A DNA stretch of 64,000 nucleotides from Pseudomonas sp. GOM6 (GTDB lineage Bacteria > Pseudomonadota > Gammaproteobacteria > Pseudomonadales > Pseudomonadaceae), in contig NZ_JARPUS010000001.1 in NCBI RefSeq assembly GCF_029537485.1, forward strand, positions 248,001 through 312,000. The letters run 5' to 3'. The notes beneath the pieces are model-generated. The model was given only the letters and a program-made list of their open reading frames with translations, was not told the origin of the DNA and ran no database searches. Shown one piece after another: positions 9,326-19,169 of the stretch (position 1 is its first letter; every line of letters starts with the position of its first letter). The translations under genes and the position numbers were made by a program.

Positions 9326-10258
9326 ATGTCCCGCGAAATCCGCATTGCCACCCGTAAGAGCGCCCTGGCCCTGTGGCAGGCCGAGTACGTCAAAGCCCGC
9401 CTGGAACAGGCCCATCCTGGTCTGACAGTCAGCCTGGTGCCGATGGTCAGTCGTGGTGACAAGCTGCTCGACGCGCCGCTGGCGAAGATTGGCGGCAAGG
9501 GCCTGTTCGTCAAGGAGTTGGAAACCGCCCTGCTGGAGAACGAGGCCGATATCGCCGTGCACTCCATGAAGGACGTGCCGATGGATTTTCCCGCAGGGCT
9601 CGGCCTGTTCTGCATCTGCGAGCGCGAAGACCCGCGCGACGCCTTTGTCTCCAATACCTATGACAGTCTCGATGCGTTGCCCGCCGGCAGCGTGGTCGGC
9701 ACCTCCAGCCTGCGCCGTCAGGCCCAGTTGCTGGCGCGTCGGCCGGATCTGAAAATCCAGTTTCTGCGCGGCAACGTGAACACGCGCCTGGCGAAGCTGG
9801 ACGCCGGCGAGTACGACGCCATCATTCTCGCGGCAGCAGGCCTGATTCGCCTGGGTTTCGAGGCGCGCATCCGCAGCTCAATCAGTGTCGATGACAGCCT
9901 GCCAGCGGGTGGCCAGGGCGCGGTGGGCATCGAGTGTCGCAGCGCCGATGCCGAGATCCATGCCCTGCTGGCGCCGCTGCACCATGCCGAGACGGCGGCC
10001 CGAGTTACCGCCGAGCGTGCGCTGAACAAGCACCTCAATGGCGGTTGCCAGGTACCCATTGCCTGCTACGCCCTGCTTGAAGGCGAGCAGCTGTGGCTGC
10101 GCGGCCTGGTCGGCCAGCCCGACGGCAGCCTGCTGTTGCGGGCCGAGGGCCGCGGTCGCGATGCCGAGGCACTCGGCGTGCAGGTGGCCGAGCAGCTGTT
10201 GGCCCAGGGCGCGGCCGCGATTCTCGATGCCGTGTATGGCGGGGCCAATCCGGCGTGA
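9326..10258 (+). CDS. hemC: porphobilinogen deaminase (hydroxymethylbilane synthase)
   Basis: Condenses four porphobilinogen units into hydroxymethylbilane in haem and sirohaem synthesis. The 310-residue protein begins [18 protein letters not shown], the classic start. The dipyrromethane cofactor cysteine is C241 in [13 protein letters not shown], and the substrate-binding arginines lie in [11 protein letters not shown] and [17 protein letters not shown] -10-like word at about 9290, after a small GC hairpin, is a candidate promoter between algR and hemC. The stop overlaps the hemD GTG start in GTGA. Confidence 0.97.
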   Translation: MSREIRIATRKSALALWQAEYVKARLEQAHPGLTVSLVPMVSRGDKLLDAPLAKIGGKGLFVKELETALLENEADIAVHSMKDVPMDFPAGLGLFCICEREDPRDAFVSNTYDSLDALPAGSVVGTSSLRRQAQLLARRPDLKIQFLRGNVNTRLAKLDAGEYDAIILAAAGLIRLGFEARIRSSISVDDSLPAGGQGAVGIECRSADAEIHALLAPLHHAETAARVTAERALNKHLNGGCQVPIACYALLEGEQLWLRGLVGQPDGSLLLRAEGRGRDAEALGVQVAEQLLAQGAAAILDAVYGGANPA

Positions 10259-11037
10259 CCGGCTGGCGCCTGCTGCTGACCCGGCCGGCGGCCGAGAGCG
10301 CGGCACTGGCCGAAACCTTGGCGGCGGCTGGCGTGTTCAGCCGCAGCCTGCCGCTGCTGGCCACCGAAGCTCTTGAGGAAACACCCGAGCAGCGCGCCAT
10401 GCTGCTCAACCTGACGAGCTACAGCGCAGTGATCGTGGTGAGCAAGCCGGCCGCGCGACATGCCCTGCAGCGCCTGGCGCTGGCAGAGGTGACACCACCA
10501 GCGGGGCAGCTCTGGTTCACTGTGGGTGGGGCGACGGCGCAGCTTCTCGCGCCCTACCTGCAGGCCCAGGGCCTGGGCGTCGTTTACCCGCCGGCAGGCG
10601 ATGACAGCGAAGCGCTACTGGCACTGCCCCAGCTGGCCAGTGTCTTGGCGCAACCCGCGCCACGGGTGCTGATCATGCGTGGCGAGGGCGGTCGCGAGCT
10701 GTTGGCCGAGACGCTGCGCGCCCACGGCGCCGTGGTCGACTATCTTGAGCTTTACCGGCGGGTGATGCCGGCTCATGCACCCGGTGCCCTGACGCAGCTC
10801 ATTCAGGCGGAACGGCTGAACGCCGTGCTGGTCAGTAGCGGGCAGGGGCTGGCCAATCTGCGCGAGCTGGCGGGTGCTGCCTGGCCGCAGCTGAGTCGGC
10901 TACCCTTGTTGGTGCCCAGCGTGCGCGTCGCCGAGCAGGCACGCCTGGCCGGGGCACAGCAGATTATTGATTGTCGCGGCGCCAGTGCTGCGGCTGTTCT
11001 GGCGGCGCTGCACAGCCATGCGGCGCCGAGTCTCTGA
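10255..11037 (+). CDS. hemD: uroporphyrinogen-III synthase
   Basis: Cyclises and inverts ring D of hydroxymethylbilane to give uroporphyrinogen III. The 260-residue product starts at a GTG that overlaps the hemC stop, giving (V/M)[14 protein letters not shown]; the frame is open further upstream inside hemC but that part has no family match. The two-lobed HemD fold is recognisable by low-complexity conservation: LLLTRPAAE at the start, [11 protein letters not shown], and the C-terminal [13 protein letters not shown]. HemD sequences diverge strongly, so position between hemC and hemX is an important part of the evidence. Confidence 0.94.
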   Translation: MTGWRLLLTRPAAESAALAETLAAAGVFSRSLPLLATEALEETPEQRAMLLNLTSYSAVIVVSKPAARHALQRLALAEVTPPAGQLWFTVGGATAQLLAPYLQAQGLGVVYPPAGDDSEALLALPQLASVLAQPAPRVLIMRGEGGRELLAETLRAHGAVVDYLELYRRVMPAHAPGALTQLIQAERLNAVLVSSGQGLANLRELAGAAWPQLSRLPLLVPSVRVAEQARLAGAQQIIDCRGASAAAVLAALHSHAAPSL

Positions 11038-11053
11038 AACAAAGGAAGGACAC

Positions 11054-12163
11054 GTGAGCGAAACAGCCCCGCAGATCAGCGATCAGACCCCGCAGGCCAA
11101 ACCCGAGCAGCCGTCGCGGCCGGTCGCGGCCAAGTCCAAGGGCAGCGGCCCGGCCTGGTTGGCCCTGCTACTGGCACTGGCCGCGCTGGGGGCGGGAGGC
11201 TGGAGCAGCTGGCAGCTCTATCAGCAACGCGAGCAGGCTCAGCAGCAGTTGGCGCAGATGGCCCAGGCTGCCGCTGCGGCGCGCGAGGAGTTGCAGCAGA
11301 GCAAGAGCGACATCAATCAGCGTCTGCAGGGCTTGCCTACGGCCAATGCCATCGCCGAGCAGCACGACCTGCTGGTGAGCCTGCAGGGCGAGCAGCAGCG
11401 CCTGGCCCAGAGCCTTGCCGGCCTGCTCGGCAAAAGTCGCGAGGACTGGCGCCTGGCTGAGGCCGAACACCTGCTGCGTCTGGCCATGCTGCGGATTTCC
11501 GCACTGCAGGACGTGGACAGCGCCATCGCGCTGGTGCAAGGCGCCGACGATATCCTGCGTGCGCAGAACGATCCGCAGGCCTTCGCTGCCCGTGGCGAGC
11601 TGATCAAGGTGCTGGAGGCCCTGCGCAGCTTGCCGCAGGTCGACCGCAGCGGCTTGTTCCTGCAATTGGCGGCTCTGCGCGGGCAACTCGATCAACTGCA
11701 GATGCTGACGCCCGAATACATCCTGCCGGCTGATGCACCCAGCATTGCCAGCGCCAGCGATGGCAGCCGCTGGGATGAGCTGTGGCAGCAGCTGTCGCGC
11801 TATGTGCGCCTCGACCTGCATGCCGATCAGGATATCCGCCCGCTACTGGCCGGGCAGAGCCTGGCACAGGTGCGCCTGACCCTGGCGCTGGCCCTGGAAC
11901 AGGCCCAGTGGGGTGCACTCAATGGTGAACCGGAGGTCTATCGTCAGGCCCTGGCGGCGGCGAGCGATGTACTGGAGACCTATTTCGATCGCGACAATCA
12001 GGCCGTGCAGCGCATGCAGACGCGCATTGGTGAACTGAGCGGCCAGGCGGTGGTGGCTGGCATGCCCCCACTGGACGAGGCGCTGCGCAGTCTGCAGGCC
12101 TACCTCAAACAGCGCGAAAACGGCGAGCGCCTGCCGCCAGCAGTTGAGGAGGGCGACCAATGA
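11054..12163 (+). CDS. hemX: HemX-like membrane protein of the haem operon
   Basis: A 369-residue inner-membrane protein with a short cytoplasmic tail rich in Pro, Gln and Lys, one membrane helix (LALLLALAALGAGGWSSW, about residues 36-53), then a long coiled-coil and helical periplasmic domain (QQREQAQQQLAQMAQAAAAA onward). Annotated in E. coli as an uroporphyrinogen III methyltransferase homologue, but this protein has no SAM-binding methyltransferase domain, so that label should not be trusted; its role in haem synthesis is unknown. The GTG at 11054 is preceded by a strong AAGGAAGGA site, 16 bases after hemD. It overlaps hemY by four bases. Confidence 0.88.
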   Translation: MSETAPQISDQTPQAKPEQPSRPVAAKSKGSGPAWLALLLALAALGAGGWSSWQLYQQREQAQQQLAQMAQAAAAAREELQQSKSDINQRLQGLPTANAIAEQHDLLVSLQGEQQRLAQSLAGLLGKSREDWRLAEAEHLLRLAMLRISALQDVDSAIALVQGADDILRAQNDPQAFAARGELIKVLEALRSLPQVDRSGLFLQLAALRGQLDQLQMLTPEYILPADAPSIASASDGSRWDELWQQLSRYVRLDLHADQDIRPLLAGQSLAQVRLTLALALEQAQWGALNGEPEVYRQALAAASDVLETYFDRDNQAVQRMQTRIGELSGQAVVAGMPPLDEALRSLQAYLKQRENGERLPPAVEEGDQ

Positions 12164-13392
12164 TCCGGGTCGTCCTGTTGCTGGTGGCGGTGGTGGTGGC
12201 TGCCACACTGCTCGGCCTGGCGATTCAGGCGCACAGCGGTTATGTGCTGATCGCCTGGAAAGGGCTGCGCTACGAGTCCAGCCTGTGGGTGTTTGCGTTG
12301 TTGATCGCGCTGCTATGGCTGGCCGTGCGTCTGCTGCGCTGGCTGTGGCGAGGCATGCGCTTTTCCGGTGGTGTGCTCAATCCCTGGTCGCGGCGTAACC
12401 ATGGCAAGCGCGCGCAATTGGCCGCCGATAAAGGTCTGCTGGACCTGCTCGAAGGCCGCTGGGATCGCGCTGTGCGTCATCTGCAGCGCGCCGCCGAAGG
12501 CGAACGCCAGCCGCTGATGCATTACCTGGGCGCTGCCCGCGCTGCACACAAGCTGGGGCAGTACGAAGAGAGCGAGGCGTTGCTCGAGCGTGCCCTGCAG
12601 CGCCAGCCGCAGGCCGAGCTGGCCATCGCCCTGACGCATGCTGATCTGCAGAAGAGTCGCGGCGATCTGGATGGCGCGCTGACCACTTTGCAGGCCATGC
12701 GCGAGCGCCATCCACAGCACCGCCAGGTACTGCGTCAGCTGTACCAGCTGCGCTTGGTGCGTGCGGAGTGGGCGGAGCTGGTGCAGTTGCTGCCGGAGCT
12801 GCGCAAGGCCAAGGTACTCGAAGGCGATGAGCTGAGTGCGCTGGAGCGGCAGGTCTGGGCTGCGCGCCTGCAGGCTGCCGGTGAGCAGGGGCTTGACCAG
12901 GGTGAGGCAGCTCTGCAGCCGCTGACTGCGACTTGGCAGCAGTTGTCCGCTAGCCAGCGCCAGTCCGCCGAGCTGATCGCAGTCTATGCCGAGCAGCTGA
13001 TGGCCTTGGGCGCCCCGGAAGAAGCCGAGGAAGTGCTGCGCAAGGCGCTCAAGCGAGGCTACGACCCGCGCCTGATCCGTCTCTATGGTCTGCTCCGTGG
13101 GCGTGACCCGGCGCGCCAGCTGCAAGTGGCCGAGGAGCTGCTCAAGCAGCATCCGCAGGATGCCACGTTGCTGCTTGGCCTTGGGCGCCTGTGCCTGATC
13201 AACGGGCTGTGGGGCAAGGCCCGTGAGTACTTCGAGATCAGCCTGGAGTTCGAGCGCAGTGCTGAGGCCTGCGCCGAACTGGCCCGTCTGCTGGCCAGCC
13301 AGGGCGAGGTCGAGCGTAGTAACCAACTGCTGTACGAGGTGTTGGTGCAGCAGGGGCAGCGCTTGCCGAGCCTGCCGCAACCTGCCGCATGA
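12160..13392 (+). CDS. hemY: HemY-like TPR membrane protein of the haem operon
   Basis: A 410-residue protein with two N-terminal membrane helices (VVLLLVAVVVAATLLGLAI and SLWVFALLIALLWLAVRLL) that form the HemY N-terminal domain, followed by tetratricopeptide-type helical repeats to the end (for example LHLL-like RWDRAVRHLQRAAEG and AELAIALTHADLQKSRGDLDGA). It is probably an inner-membrane scaffold associated with late haem synthesis; the name is shared with an unrelated protoporphyrinogen oxidase of Gram-positive bacteria. The start overlaps the hemX stop in ATGA. A perfect 8-base stem (13382-13389 with 13400-13407) straddles its stop codon. Confidence 0.9.
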   Translation: MIRVVLLLVAVVVAATLLGLAIQAHSGYVLIAWKGLRYESSLWVFALLIALLWLAVRLLRWLWRGMRFSGGVLNPWSRRNHGKRAQLAADKGLLDLLEGRWDRAVRHLQRAAEGERQPLMHYLGAARAAHKLGQYEESEALLERALQRQPQAELAIALTHADLQKSRGDLDGALTTLQAMRERHPQHRQVLRQLYQLRLVRAEWAELVQLLPELRKAKVLEGDELSALERQVWAARLQAAGEQGLDQGEAALQPLTATWQQLSASQRQSAELIAVYAEQLMALGAPEEAEEVLRKALKRGYDPRLIRLYGLLRGRDPARQLQVAEELLKQHPQDATLLLGLGRLCLINGLWGKAREYFEISLEFERSAEACAELARLLASQGEVERSNQLLYEVLVQQGQRLPSLPQPAA

Positions 13393-13500
13393 GGCGACCT
13401 GCGGCAGCCTGTCTCTGACCGGCTGCCGCGCGGCGCCTTGAAAGGCCGCTCAGCTTTCCTCTACCGTAGGCGCCTTTCTCGCCCCCGCAACGGAGTTCTC

Positions 13501-13992
13501 ATGGCGCTGGCCAATCCGCGTTCGCTGTTCCTGCTCGCTTTTCTAGGCTGCCTGGCTCTGATGGGCGGTGCGCTGTATCTGGAACATGGGGTGGGGCTGA
13601 ATCCCTGTCCGCTGTGCATCGTACAGCGGGTTTTTGTCATCCTCTTCGGCCTGGTCTGCCTGGTCGCTGCTATCCACGCACCGCAGCGCACCGGGCAGCG
13701 TGTCTACAGCGTGCTGGCCCTGTTGTTCGCCATCGGTGGTGGCGCTACGGCGGCGCGCCAGGTCTGGCTGCAGAGCGTGCCCCCCGAGCAGCTGGAAGCC
13801 TGCCTGCCGAGCCTGGAATTCATGATGGAAGCGCTGCCGCTGCAGGAAATCGTCAGCCTGGTATTCCATGGCACCGCCGATTGCGCGGAAGTCACCTGGA
13901 CCCTGTTCGGCCTCAGTCTGCCAGAGTGGAGCCTGCTGGCTTTCGTCGGCATGGGACTGTTCGCGCTGTTCCAGTTGCTGCGCCGGCGCTGA
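13501..13992 (+). CDS. dsbB: disulfide bond formation protein DsbB
   Basis: Inner-membrane quinone reductase that reoxidises DsbA. The 163-residue protein has four membrane helices and both redox pairs: C36-x-x-C39 in NPCPLCIVQR on the first periplasmic loop, and C101/C128 on the second loop (EACLPSLEF and TADCAEV). The arginine after the first pair (QR) is the usual quinone-site residue. GGAG lies seven bases before the ATG. Pseudomonas has more than one DsbB; this one occupies the position next to the hem block, corresponding to the paralogue sometimes called DsbH/DsbB2. Confidence 0.94.
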   Translation: MALANPRSLFLLAFLGCLALMGGALYLEHGVGLNPCPLCIVQRVFVILFGLVCLVAAIHAPQRTGQRVYSVLALLFAIGGGATAARQVWLQSVPPEQLEACLPSLEFMMEALPLQEIVSLVFHGTADCAEVTWTLFGLSLPEWSLLAFVGMGLFALFQLLRRR

Positions 13993-14025
13993 TTGCGGTG
14001 TGACACTTTTCCCGATCAGCATGAC

Positions 14026-14054
14026 TTGATGCCCGCGCCGAGTGGGCATACTCT
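14026..14054 (+). promoter_or_regulatory. candidate sigma-70 promoter of algQ
   Basis: TTGATG at 14026-14031 and TACTCT at 14049-14054 are separated by exactly 17 bases, about 115 bases upstream of the algQ start. This is a match by eye only; the 177-base gap between dsbB and algQ has no gene. Confidence 0.4.
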
Positions 14055-14169
14055 GGCCCAACGGTTCGCCAGTAAACCGGCGAGTCGTTCCCCGAGAACC
14101 CGCGAGCTGACAATAAAATGTCTCGGGGCTGGCGTATTCAGCATTCACCAGTAGGGAAGTGAGGACATC

Positions 14170-14643
14170 ATGCTCGAGACCTGCCAGAACGCCCAGGAGC
14201 GCTGGGGTGGAGTGCACCAGTTGATCGACCGCTGGCTGCAGGAGCGTCATGAACTGGTCAGCGCCTTTGTCGCGCTGAACGATGCACCACAGGCTGTGGC
14301 GAACAACTCGGCCGATGTGCAGCGTTTCTGCGAAATCCTGGTCGACTACGTCTCGGCCGGGCACTTCGAGGTTTACGAACAGCTCAATGGCGAGGCCAAG
14401 GCCTTCGGCGATCAGCGCGGCCTGGAGTTGGCCAAGCAGATCTATCCGCGGATCGAGGCCATCACTGAAGTGGCACTGGCATTCAACGACCGCTGCGACA
14501 ACGGCGATTGCCGCGATGGTGCTTCGCTCAATGCCGAATTGAAACGTCTCGGGCAACTGCTGCATGAGCGCTTTGAGCTGGAAGACTGTCTGATCGAAGT
14601 GCTGCACAACTCTCATCAGCAAGCAGCGGCCACGCCACTGTGA
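14170..14643 (+). CDS. algQ: Rsd/AlgQ family sigma-70 binding regulator
   Basis: A 157-residue all-helical cytoplasmic protein of the Rsd/AlgQ family, which binds the housekeeping sigma factor and affects alginate, siderophore and virulence gene expression in Pseudomonas. Family marks are the start [30 protein letters not shown] cut here into its two parts, [11 protein letters not shown]-like and [13 protein letters not shown], the central [17 protein letters not shown], and the C-terminal [21 protein letters not shown] site precedes the ATG. It is followed by a 220-base gap and then algP. Confidence 0.95.
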   Translation: MLETCQNAQERWGGVHQLIDRWLQERHELVSAFVALNDAPQAVANNSADVQRFCEILVDYVSAGHFEVYEQLNGEAKAFGDQRGLELAKQIYPRIEAITEVALAFNDRCDNGDCRDGASLNAELKRLGQLLHERFELEDCLIEVLHNSHQQAAATPL

Positions 14644-14650
14644 TGTCTGT

Positions 14651-14680
14651 CCTGAGCCCGTTCTCTGGAAGGGGCTCAGG
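14651..14680 (+). terminator. stem-loop downstream of algQ
   Basis: Perfect 9-base arms CCTGAGCCC (14651-14659) and GGGCTCAGG (14672-14680) with a 12-base loop, eight bases after the algQ stop. There is no T-run behind it, so it may be a Rho-dependent or mRNA-stabilising hairpin. The rest of the 220-base gap before algP shows no gene; TAGTAT at 14827-14832 could be the algP -10 box. Confidence 0.5.
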
Positions 14681-14863
14681 TCACCGCAAGCATTCCTTCT
14701 CACGCGTTAGCGTGCCACTGCCTGTTCGGGCTGATGTATCACCTGCCTGCGCGTGTCCGGCCTCATCGGTTCAGGTCGGTCAATGTGCTCGTGGCGAGGT
14801 GGCTAGCGACCGGTGATTCGGGCGTCTAGTATGGGGTCACCAACGTCCGTTAGGAGGCACATC

Positions 14864-15904
14864 ATGCCGGCCAACAACAAGAAGTCCGTTACTACCCCTT
14901 TGCACCTGCTGCAGCAACTTTCCCACAGCCTGCTTGAGCATCTGGAAAAGGCCTGTGCTCAGGCGCTGGCGGATGCGGAGCAGATGCTCGCCAAGTTGGA
15001 AAAGCAACGTGGCAAGGCTCAGGAAAAACTGCACGAGGCGCGCGCCAAGCTGCAGGACGCAGCCAAAGCCGGTAAGGCCAAGGCGCAGCAGAAGGCCAAG
15101 GCGGCGGCCAACGAGTTGGAAGAATTGCTGGAAGGTCTGAAAGAGCGGCAGAGCGAAACCCGCAGCTACATCGCACAACTCAAGCGCGATGCTCAGGAAA
15201 GTCTGAAACTGGCCCAGGGCGTTGGCAAGGTGCGCGAGGCTGCGGGCAAGGCTCTCGACAACCGCGCCGCCAAGCCGGCGGACAAACCGGTCAAGAAGGT
15301 GGCCGCCAAACCGGTAGCGAAGACCCCGGCGGCCAAACCGGCGACCAAGGCCGTTGCTAAGCCAGCAGCCAAGAAGCCGGCGGCAAAGCCAGCTGCCAAA
15401 CCGGTCGCGAGCAAGGTTGCCAGTGCCGCCAAACCGGCTGCGAAACCGGCCGCCAAACCTGCTGCTAAAAAAGCGGCTGCACCGGCCAAGCCTGCTGCCA
15501 AACCCGCCGCGAGAGCCGCCAGCAAACCCGCGGCCAAGCCGGCCACCCAAGCTGCGGCGAAGCCCGTCGCCGCCAAGCCGACGGCCGCCAAAGCTCCGGC
15601 CAAACCTGCTGCCAAGGCACCCGCCAAGTCAGCTGCCAAACTCGCAACCAAGCCTACAGCCAAGGCTCCCGCCAAGACTGTCGTCAAGCCGGCCGCGGCC
15701 AAGGCACCGGCTAAGCCAGCGGCGGCTAAAGCGCCGGCCAAGACTGTGGCCAAACCCGCTGCCAAGCCAGCAGCTAAACCTGTTGCGAAGAAGCCGGCTG
15801 CCAAGCCTGTTGCCGCCCCGGTGACTGCTGCGCCGACGCCTGCACCTGCAGCCACTGCAGCCACGTCGCCCAGCGGCAATGGCAGTACCCCGCCGAACGC
15901 TTAA
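14864..15904 (+). CDS. algP: histone H1-like alginate regulatory protein AlgP
   Basis: A 346-residue, very basic protein. Residues 1 to about 130 are helical and coiled-coil-like (LLQQLSHSLLEHLEKACAQ, KLEKQRGKAQEKLHEARAKL). The remainder is a long tail of KPAA, KPVA, KAPA and AKPAAK repeats resembling eukaryotic histone H1 tails, ending in a short P/A/T-rich tip (PSGNGSTPPNA). In P. aeruginosa AlgP (AlgR3) is a nucleoid-associated activator of algD. The ATG at 14864 has TAGGAGG eight bases upstream. Its stop overlaps the 3' end of the convergent TIGR02444 gene by four bases. Confidence 0.93.
   Translation: MPANNKKSVTTPLHLLQQLSHSLLEHLEKACAQALADAEQMLAKLEKQRGKAQEKLHEARAKLQDAAKAGKAKAQQKAKAAANELEELLEGLKERQSETRSYIAQLKRDAQESLKLAQGVGKVREAAGKALDNRAAKPADKPVKKVAAKPVAKTPAAKPATKAVAKPAAKKPAAKPAAKPVASKVASAAKPAAKPAAKPAAKKAAAPAKPAAKPAARAASKPAAKPATQAAAKPVAAKPTAAKAPAKPAAKAPAKSAAKLATKPTAKAPAKTVVKPAAAKAPAKPAAAKAPAKTVAKPAAKPAAKPVAKKPAAKPVAAPVTAAPTPAPAATAATSPSGNGSTPPNA
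15268..15820 (+). repeat. degenerate tandem repeat encoding the AlgP KPAA tail
   Basis: About 550 bases built of 12-base units close to GCCAAACCGGCT, encoding AKPA/AKPV-type tetrapeptides. Units are not identical at the DNA level, but the short period makes slippage or recombination, and so length differences between strains, likely. Confidence 0.85.
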
Positions 15905-16350
15905 AGGTCGCTAGCGGCGGCGCGCAGCTCCTGTTGTGCGTCGCCGTCCTGGCAGAGTTGATCCAGCCAGCGGCTGTCTCGGCCCGTTTCTGCAGCAGGC
16001 CAGCGTTGCGTCAAGTCTTCCAACCGCTCCAGCAACTCACGCTCGGCCGCCAGCTCAGTGGTCTTGAGCTGTTCGCGCAACTGCGCCAACACCGGGTCAA
16101 CTGTGGCCCTATCGCGCCAGCGCTGGCGTAATTCGCGCAGCGGCTGCACCACGTCTCCTTGCCAGGCCTGGCTGATGCCCTGCAGTTGTTGCAGCCGTGC
16201 GGAGCTGTAGGCAATGCGCCGCCGCTCCAGCCACAGTGCGCAGAGCAGCAGGCACACATCCTGGCCTTGTTGCTGCAGGCGCAGGCAGGTGGCCTCGACC
16301 CCGGAACGGGCATAGCAGGTGCAGGCGAAACTCCATAGATCAGACGGCAT
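15901..16350 (-). CDS. TIGR02444 family protein, function unknown
   Basis: A 149-residue cytoplasmic, helix-rich protein. The start (SDLWSFACTCYARSGVEATCLRLQ), the QGQDVCLLLCALWLERR stretch and the later WRDRATVDPVLAQLREQLKTTELAAE segment match my memory of the TIGR02444 family of uncharacterised proteobacterial proteins. Five cysteines lie in the first 40 residues. It is convergent with algP (four shared bases) and divergent from the ABC-F gene with only 39 bases between the starts, the conserved Pseudomonas arrangement. Confidence 0.85.
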   Translation of the reverse strand: MPSDLWSFACTCYARSGVEATCLRLQQQGQDVCLLLCALWLERRRIAYSSARLQQLQGISQAWQGDVVQPLRELRQRWRDRATVDPVLAQLREQLKTTELAAERELLERLEDLTQRWPAAETGRDSRWLDQLCQDGDAQQELRAAASDL

Positions 16351-16389
16351 GCGGCGCTCCTGGCGAAGCTGGTAGACTCCGCCGCCATT

Positions 16390-18300
<1,911 letters not shown>

Positions 18301-18320
18301 GCATCACTGGATCGAGGGTA

Positions 18321-18338
18321 TGAGCCTGCAAAGAGGCT
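18321..18338 (+). terminator. weak stem-loop after the ABC-F gene
   Basis: GAGCCT and AGGCTC form a 6-base stem around a 6-base loop about 20 bases after the stop. It is followed by only TTC and no T-run, so termination is uncertain. Confidence 0.3.
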
Positions 18339-18403
18339 CTTCGACTAGGCCGAATCTGACCGAGGGGTTAGGCTAGGCAACCATCTGTCTGAGGTATCGC
18401 GGC

Positions 18404-19036
18404 ATGACTCTGGAAACCTGGCTCGCCTTCTTCGTCGCCTGTTGGGTGATCAGCCTGTCGCCGGGGGCAGGAGCAATTGCCTCCATGTCCTGTGGTCTGC
18501 AGTACGGCTTCTGGCGCGGCTACTGGAATGCCATTGGTCTGCAGTTGGCCCTGCTGATGCAGATCGCCGTGGTCGCCGCCGGTCTGGGGGCTGTGCTGGC
18601 CACCTCGGAGCTGGCGTTCAGCCTGATCAAATGGTTCGGTGTGGCCTATCTGGTCTACCTTGGCTGGAGGCAGTGGGTCGCCGTTCCTGGCCAAATCGCC
18701 GCCGGCGAGGGCGAGCGCCCACTGGGGCGGCCGCTGACCCTGGTATTGCGCGGCTTTCTGGTCAATGCCAGCAACCCCAAGGCCATCATCTTCATTCTGG
18801 CGGTGCTGCCGCAGTTCCTTGATCCCAAGGCGCCGCTGCTGGGGCAGTACCTGCTGATGGCGGCAACCATGGTGGCGGTCGATCTGCTGGTGATGGCCGG
18901 CTATACCGGCCTGGCCGCGCGGGTGCTGCGGGCATTGCGTTCGCCGCGTCAGCAACGGCTGCTCAATCGCACCTTCGGTGGCTTGTTCATCGCTGCTGCT
19001 GCGCTGTTGGCCATGGTGCGCCGCACGCCGGCCTGA
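18404..19036 (+). CDS. LysE/RhtB family amino-acid exporter
   Basis: A 210-residue inner-membrane protein with about six hydrophobic segments. The family hallmark is the N-terminal SLSPGAGAIASMSCGLQYGFWRG, containing the P-G-P-like turn and the glycine-rich repeat, and FGVAYLVYLGWRQW, followed by LVNASNPKAIIFILAVLPQF in the second half. It is expected to export a small amino acid or homoserine-lactone-like compound; the substrate cannot be told. GAGG is eight bases before the ATG. It stands alone between the ABC-F gene and the iron permease. Confidence 0.92.
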   Translation: MTLETWLAFFVACWVISLSPGAGAIASMSCGLQYGFWRGYWNAIGLQLALLMQIAVVAAGLGAVLATSELAFSLIKWFGVAYLVYLGWRQWVAVPGQIAAGEGERPLGRPLTLVLRGFLVNASNPKAIIFILAVLPQFLDPKAPLLGQYLLMAATMVAVDLLVMAGYTGLAARVLRALRSPRQQRLLNRTFGGLFIAAAALLAMVRRTPA

Positions 19037-19081
19037 GTCGCGAAAGGCTAGCCAGCCGATCCAGAACAGACTGTTCGGCGG

Positions 19082-19137
19082 ATTGTTACCAGGTATTTCA
19101 GGTTTTCCTTGAGCTGAATCGTTAGGAAGGTAACAAT
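19082..19137. promoter_or_regulatory. inverted repeat upstream of the FTR1 iron permease
   Basis: ATTGTTACC at 19082-19090 and GGTAACAAT at 19129-19137 are perfect 9-base inverted copies, 38 bases apart, ending 32 bases before the permease start. It could be a split operator or a long hairpin in the leader. It does not resemble the Fur consensus. Confidence 0.4.
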
Positions 19138-19169
19138 TAATGCCACCCATTCTTGTTTGGGATTGATTG

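Noticed and set aside
15193-15879. A 228-codon frame opposite algP, rich in Gly, Ala and Leu
   Set aside because: Simple reverse reading of the KPAA repeat; hydrophobic only because of the repeat.
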